A stretch of DNA of 64,000 nt, from assembly GCA_014872815.1 (NCBI GenBank), contig WKFK01000008.1, forward strand, positions 178,534 to 242,533. Reading direction: 5' to 3'. Made by a program: the position numbers and the translations under genes. Numbering within the stretch: position 1 is the stretch's first letter; each line of letters begins with the position of its first letter. The notes beneath the pieces are model-generated. The model saw only the letters and a program-made list of their open reading frames with translations, was not told the DNA's origin and ran no database searches. This DNA comes from Paracoccaceae bacterium (lineage in GTDB: Bacteria > Pseudomonadota > Alphaproteobacteria > Rhodobacterales > Rhodobacteraceae). This document shows, one piece after another, positions 59,253-64,000 of this stretch.

Positions 59253-60549
59253 GCGGTTTGGCGGATCCAATCGCGGCAGTTTTGCGTTTCTGGCGGGGCT
59301 GGTGGTGACCGCCTCGATTGCGGTCTCCCAGGACGATTGGGGGCGGTTCATGCAGGACACGAGTCTGGCAAAGCTGCCCCAGAATGCCGCGCGCACGCCT
59401 GTGACGGCGCGCGATCTGTCCGCAAAAGAATGGGAAGCGGCGGCCACGGCTTGGGCCTATTTTGATGCTCATTTTCGCGCAGGCACAGGGTTTGTGGACG
59501 CGATACACGACCACCCAAATGCAACGCTGTGGGATCAGGGGAGCTACGTCTTGGCTTTGGTGGCGGCCCATGGATTGGGTGTGATTGATGACGCCACTCT
59601 GGCGTATCGCAGTGAAGCGTTCTTGCAAGGGTTGGAGCGCCTGCCGTTGTTTGAAGATACCTTGCCGAACAAAGCCTATGATACGCGGGATCTGCGTATG
59701 GTGGATTATGCCAATGTGCCGGCGCCGGACGGGATAGGGTGGTCCGCGTTGGACGTGGCCAGGTTGTTGATGGCGCTTCGGGTTTTGGAAGTGCAGCACC
59801 CGCAATATGGCGCGCAGATCCGAAGCATTATCGCCAGGTGGGACCTGTCGGCCATGGCGGTGGAGGGGCGTCTTTGGGGAACGAGCCGTGCGAACGGACA
59901 CACGCGCTATCATCAGGAAGGGCGCATCGGTTATGAGCAGTACGGGGCGCGGGCTGCGGCCCTTTGGGGATTGGACGTGCTTGCTGCGAGCACTGCGCAG
60001 CCGATTATGGAGTGGCAGCGCATTTCCGGTGTCGAGGTGGCCGTGGATCGCCGGCGTGCCAAGGATTTTGGCGCGATCACACCAGTGGTCAGTGAACCGT
60101 ATCTTTTGCAAGCCTTTGAAATGGGGTTGAATGCCGAGGGGCGTCTGTTGGCGGATCGACTGTACCAAGCGCAGGAGGCGCGGGCCCGCGACAGTGGCGT
60201 GGCCACAATTGTCAGCGAGGATCACATCGATCAAGCGCCGCATTTTTTGTACAACGCAGTCTTTGGCAATGGCGTGGATTGGGCGGTTGTCTCAGAAGAT
60301 GGTGATTTGCATCCTGAGCTGCGCACGGTCAGTTTGAAAGCGTCATTTGGTTGGGATGCGCTTTATGATACGGATTATACCGATGAGGTGTTGGAAGGGT
60401 TGCAAGACGCGGCGAGTCCTCATGGGTGGTACGCTGGACGATATGAGGTCGATGGACGCATCAACGCCGCACTGACGCTCAATACAAACGCGGTTGTTTT
60501 GGAGGCCCTCTACTACAAGTCAAAGGGGCCTTTGCTTCAAATTTGGTGA
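59227..60549 (+). CDS. DUF3131-domain protein (putative glycoside-hydrolase-like)
   Basis: WAYFDAHFRAGTGFVDAIHDHPNATLWDQGSYVLALVAAHGLGVID; start overlaps the GT2 3' end. Confidence 0.85.
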   Translation: MFQRTNQSERFGGSNRGSFAFLAGLVVTASIAVSQDDWGRFMQDTSLAKLPQNAARTPVTARDLSAKEWEAAATAWAYFDAHFRAGTGFVDAIHDHPNATLWDQGSYVLALVAAHGLGVIDDATLAYRSEAFLQGLERLPLFEDTLPNKAYDTRDLRMVDYANVPAPDGIGWSALDVARLLMALRVLEVQHPQYGAQIRSIIARWDLSAMAVEGRLWGTSRANGHTRYHQEGRIGYEQYGARAAALWGLDVLAASTAQPIMEWQRISGVEVAVDRRRAKDFGAITPVVSEPYLLQAFEMGLNAEGRLLADRLYQAQEARARDSGVATIVSEDHIDQAPHFLYNAVFGNGVDWAVVSEDGDLHPELRTVSLKASFGWDALYDTDYTDEVLEGLQDAASPHGWYAGRYEVDGRINAALTLNTNAVVLEALYYKSKGPLLQIW

Positions 60550-60590
60550 CCCCGCGCGCATCCGCCGCGCGCCCAGATCAGACAAGCCAA

Positions 60591-60626
60591 ACGCGGCCCC
60601 AGCGTTCTGCGGGGCCGCGTTTTTTG
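60591..60626. terminator. Bidirectional terminator between convergent EPS genes
   Basis: ACGCGGCCCC-agcgttctgc-GGGGCCGCGTTTTTT. Confidence 0.9.
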
Positions 60627-60663
60627 GTTTGTTGTCTTTTGACAGGGCCCTCAATGCGCCAGA

Positions 60664-61842
60664 TCAAAATGATTGCATCAAATGCCTGCTGGCCCCGTGT
60701 AAGAGATCGGTCAGTTTCTGCGGCGACATCGTAACCTGCATGGTCGAACGGGTGCCATTGGGCATGGAATGGAGGGCGGCCATGACCTTAGGGGGTGGGG
60801 TGAGGCGCACCGTCACTTTCGTTTGGGGGGCGGATGTGTCACCTGCCGACTGGATCGCTTGAATATGTGCATCAATACGATTGTTGGGATAGGGCAATCC
60901 TGTCAGGACAACCTGCAGCGTTTCCCCCCTCTGCAAATGCACAGCGTCCAGAGAAGACACAAGAAATTCGGCTTGGAAGGTCTTCTGTTGGTCCGTTTGG
61001 ATTTGCGCAATTGTGACCGGCATGCCGCGCGCCATGTTTTGAGGGGCTTGGCGTAATCGGGCCAGCTGTCCCTTGACAGGGGCTTCAAGCCAGGGGCGCA
61101 CTGTCCGGTCTTCAAGCGCTGTTTTCTGGTTCTCCAGAGCGGCGATCTCATCCTTTAGGCGCGTTGTGTGTTGCAAGTGCCCTTCTCTATGCGTGGTCAT
61201 GAGCTGTGCCAGTTCAAACTCTACCTCCCGAACGACGCTGTTTAAGGTCTCTCTTTCCAGCGCGGCGCGTAAAAGCAGGATGCGTCGAACGGCGTGTGGC
61301 GTGTTTTCGGCCCGCGACACGAGTTCGTGCACCGCCAAGGCTGTCTCTCGCTTCAGACTGGTCCGCCGCATCATCAACTGTTCTTGTGCCAGACGCTCCT
61401 GCTGTTTTGTCAACTGGCAGGTTTGTACTTGAGACGGCACCGGAGGGGCAGTGGCCGCGTTCACTAAGACATCGGCATCGGTTTTGGACCAGCACTCCAA
61501 CGCACTTTCTCGCGCGGAGATTTCCGAGCGGATGTGTTGAAGGTGGCGGTGGAGGGCAACTTGATCAAAGAGGATCACCCTTTGACCTTTCTCTACCGTG
61601 TCGCCATCCTCAACCAAAATTTCAGACACCTTGAGGCCCGAGGGGACAACCAAGTCCACAGTTGGAGTTTGCGCTTCAAAGCTTCCGGTGACGGTGCGTT
61701 CTGGCAGAACAGCGATCTGGCCGGCCAGTCCCAAGGCGCTGATGACAAGTAGGCTGCTGGCGAAAATCGCCCAAAGCAACCAGATCCCTTGCGGCGCAAT
61801 GCGTTGGCGTGTTGGCGGTAAATCAAGTCTTGGACGGTGCAT
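60664..61842 (-). CDS. HlyD-like membrane fusion / biotinyl-lipoyl domain protein
   Basis: One TM segment; VPSGLKVSEILVEDGDTVEKGQRVILFD; long coiled coil; APVKGQLARLR. Confidence 0.85.
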   Translation of the reverse strand: MHRPRLDLPPTRQRIAPQGIWLLWAIFASSLLVISALGLAGQIAVLPERTVTGSFEAQTPTVDLVVPSGLKVSEILVEDGDTVEKGQRVILFDQVALHRHLQHIRSEISARESALECWSKTDADVLVNAATAPPVPSQVQTCQLTKQQERLAQEQLMMRRTSLKRETALAVHELVSRAENTPHAVRRILLLRAALERETLNSVVREVEFELAQLMTTHREGHLQHTTRLKDEIAALENQKTALEDRTVRPWLEAPVKGQLARLRQAPQNMARGMPVTIAQIQTDQQKTFQAEFLVSSLDAVHLQRGETLQVVLTGLPYPNNRIDAHIQAIQSAGDTSAPQTKVTVRLTPPPKVMAALHSMPNGTRSTMQVTMSPQKLTDLLHGASRHLMQSF

Positions 61843-63796
61843 CGGCGGGTCCTTTGCGGGTCTCAAGCAGGCGTGGATCGTAGGTTTTTACGCAGATTTG
61901 CAAATAGCCAAGGTTGTCTTCTTGGCCCGTGTTCACCGACAGGCAGTCTCGCATAAGTTTCGCCAGTGGCGACAGGCGTTCGCCTTCGACAGAGGTGTCC
62001 GCCGCGACTCTTGCTTTCTGCATGGCGCCACTAGACAAGGCGAGCTGAGGATCAATGAGGCGGAGGTGACATTCGCCAACGAAGTGTTTGAACTCAAAGG
62101 AGAGATTATCCGTAACTGCGTTCTCGCCGAGGGCTGCCTGGCAGGCGACCGCAAGAAGCTCATTGGCCGCCATACAGACAGCACGCCGGTTGCCTTCGTC
62201 GCCTTCTCTGCGAAACTGGCTACAGATCCACGCATCCAGAGCCTCTTCGTTGTCCAGGTCCCGAGTGGTGACAAAGCGGCTCCAGCCGGATGAAAGCCGT
62301 GCGCGGATTTCTGCGGTGGGTGCGTATTCTATCACACGCCCATTCTGCATCATCAAAAGCCGATCACAGCGTTCCAACAAAGCCCGATTTTCGGTGACCA
62401 AAAGGGTCGTATGCCCAAGGCGCGTTTCTGCGCGCAACTGATCGCTAAGGGCCGCCAAAAGGCTCTCGCTGGCCCCATCTTCGGGCCGGTCGATCAGCAA
62501 CAGACTGGGGCGCAGAGCCAGAGCTCGCGCAAACGAGAGCGCCTTTTGCTCTGTTCTTGAAAGCGTACGCACATCCGTACAAGTCAGGATACGGGACACG
62601 GTATCGGCCGTGAACACCAAGGATTGTAGGACCTTGCGTGCGCGTTGCAGCTGCTCTGGTCCAGAGAAGCAGCACAGGTTTTCTGGTCCGCCGCCGGGCA
62701 CGGTTATTGGGTGAGACGGAACAAGCACGCTGCGCATTGCTTGTTCCTCAGCAGACCGTCCCCAAAGCGGGTCACCCCGCAGAGAGACATAGCCCTCAAC
62801 GCGTAAGTCGGTCAGGTCATGGGGCGCCTGTATGGCGCGCAACAACAAGGATTTCCCGGCAAAGCTGTCGCCGGTCACGCCGATGATTTCGCCAGCCTCC
62901 GCCCGGAAAGAAAGATTGGACACAAGAGGCTGGCCGTCGGAGGTGTGAATGGAGAGGTGAGACACAACTAAGGCCGTGTCATCGCTCTCAGGATCCAGGG
63001 AGAGCACCGGTGGAAGGGGGGTCACCGCCTCAGCCAGAGCGCTTTGTTCCGGATCCAGTTTGGTTGTCTGTCTGAAATAGCAGAAAAAAGCATCAACAGA
63101 CCAATAGGTGATCAAGGCAATGGTGGCGATTGCAGCGACGTTTAAAACATCCTGAGCGACAAGCCAGCTTGCCGCGGCAACCGCGGCGATCAACCCGCCC
63201 AAAGAGAGGATTTTGTGCATGGCGTCCAGCAGGGCGCTGTCGCCGCGCGCTGCATTGGCCAGCGTCACAGCCCGTTGATCTCTTCCGGACAGAAAGCTGG
63301 CCGCTTCCTTGGGGAGGAAATCCCACATAGGTTCTTTGCGGGTCCAGCGCGCAGCAAGTTGGCAACAGACCCAGCTCAGGACCGCCCCTAGCACAAATGG
63401 CACCGACAAAAGCGGGTGCAAGACACCAAATACGCCCCCCGCCAAAACCGCGACAAGGGCCTGTCCCCCTGCGGCATTGCGTATACGTATGTAACGATAT
63501 CCAGCGAGGGCGCGGGCGTGGCCAACCTCAAAAATCAGCATGCCAAGCAGCGGCACCAATGCGCCCAAAGCCAGAAGAGGCGCCAGGATCAGTTGGCGTT
63601 CCTGCGCAACCATTTCATACATGAAGGTCACAAAAACTGCGACAGCCAAAAGGCAAATACCGCCGCCGAGCGAAAAAAGAAACGAGAGACCGCGCGTCCA
63701 CGTTGGCACTGTGCGATCTTGAAATATCAGTGGCCCAGTGTGAGCCGGTGCCAAGGATGGAACGGACAGATCGGGCAACGAGCGATTGTCGGACAT
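61823..63796 (-). CDS. ABC-type transporter protein with degenerate NBD and extra C-terminal domain
   Basis: N-terminal TM block; Walker A GDSFAGKS; LSRTEQ instead of LSGGQ; LLLIDRPEDG Walker B with Glu replaced; overlaps the HlyD gene by 20 nt. Confidence 0.8.
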   Translation of the reverse strand: MSDNRSLPDLSVPSLAPAHTGPLIFQDRTVPTWTRGLSFLFSLGGGICLLAVAVFVTFMYEMVAQERQLILAPLLALGALVPLLGMLIFEVGHARALAGYRYIRIRNAAGGQALVAVLAGGVFGVLHPLLSVPFVLGAVLSWVCCQLAARWTRKEPMWDFLPKEAASFLSGRDQRAVTLANAARGDSALLDAMHKILSLGGLIAAVAAASWLVAQDVLNVAAIATIALITYWSVDAFFCYFRQTTKLDPEQSALAEAVTPLPPVLSLDPESDDTALVVSHLSIHTSDGQPLVSNLSFRAEAGEIIGVTGDSFAGKSLLLRAIQAPHDLTDLRVEGYVSLRGDPLWGRSAEEQAMRSVLVPSHPITVPGGGPENLCCFSGPEQLQRARKVLQSLVFTADTVSRILTCTDVRTLSRTEQKALSFARALALRPSLLLIDRPEDGASESLLAALSDQLRAETRLGHTTLLVTENRALLERCDRLLMMQNGRVIEYAPTAEIRARLSSGWSRFVTTRDLDNEEALDAWICSQFRREGDEGNRRAVCMAANELLAVACQAALGENAVTDNLSFEFKHFVGECHLRLIDPQLALSSGAMQKARVAADTSVEGERLSPLAKLMRDCLSVNTGQEDNLGYLQICVKTYDPRLLETRKGPADAPSKT

Positions 63797-63976
63797 AAAA
63801 CCAGAACCTAATTACCTACAACGCCACCATCTTAGGTGATGGAAGTTAATGATAAGTGTTCTTCAATTTTTCGTTCTTATTTTGTTTTTTCTGGTCTTTT
63901 TGTGATTTTCCGTTTTGGTCGCCAATTTTTAACGGTTTTCGGTTTTCATTGAATCATTCCGTCTGGAGTGTGTTGT

Positions 63977-64000
63977 ATGAAGAGTGCTGTTGGTTTCGCA
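63977..64000 (+). CDS. Possible start of a divergent gene (truncated by window edge)
   Basis: ATGAAGAGTGCTGTTGGTTTCGCA after an AT-rich intergenic region. Confidence 0.3.

Noticed and set aside
1-64000. CRISPR array, prophage or classical IS element
   Set aside because: No regularly spaced direct repeats, cas genes, phage structural genes or IS transposase with terminal inverted repeats were recognised; RayT is the only transposase-like gene.

Overview
This is a typical chromosomal window from an alphaproteobacterium, most likely Rhodobacteraceae/Roseobacter-type judging by gene content and style. It is about 64 kb, dense in coding sequence and high in GC. Left part: the end of a BatD-like gene, an eight-haem cytochrome with HEAT/TPR regions, a complete Mrp Na+/H+ antiporter operon (fused A/B, then C-G), an RND efflux pair, cpdB, trpE-ppiD, an aminotransferase, gpt, an L,D-transpeptidase, LysE, fabI, pdxH, a double cold-shock protein, and tRNA-Pro(TGG) followed by a collagen-like Gly-X-Y protein. 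Middle part (about 28-41 kb): a reductive pyrimidine catabolism and ABC uptake region (preT, preA, two RutR-like TetR regulators, amidohydrolase, dihydropyrimidinase, ABC transporter). It carries RutR-operator-like palindromes at two promoters and an unlisted 57-aa Cys-rich small ORF. Right part: a REP-associated tyrosine transposase (RayT) gene whose stop codon lies inside the GTAG of an adjacent inverted pair of REP hairpins, then ettA, nadD and an MCP. The right end (about 52-64 kb) is an unusual exopolysaccharide-type locus: GH16, OmpA, acyltransferase, a STAS-nucleotidyltransferase-LbH fusion, an unknown exported protein, a cellulose-synthase-like GT2, DUF3131, HlyD-like and an ABC protein lacking catalytic residues. 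This locus is the best candidate for an undescribed system. No CRISPR array, rRNA, prophage or integrase was seen.
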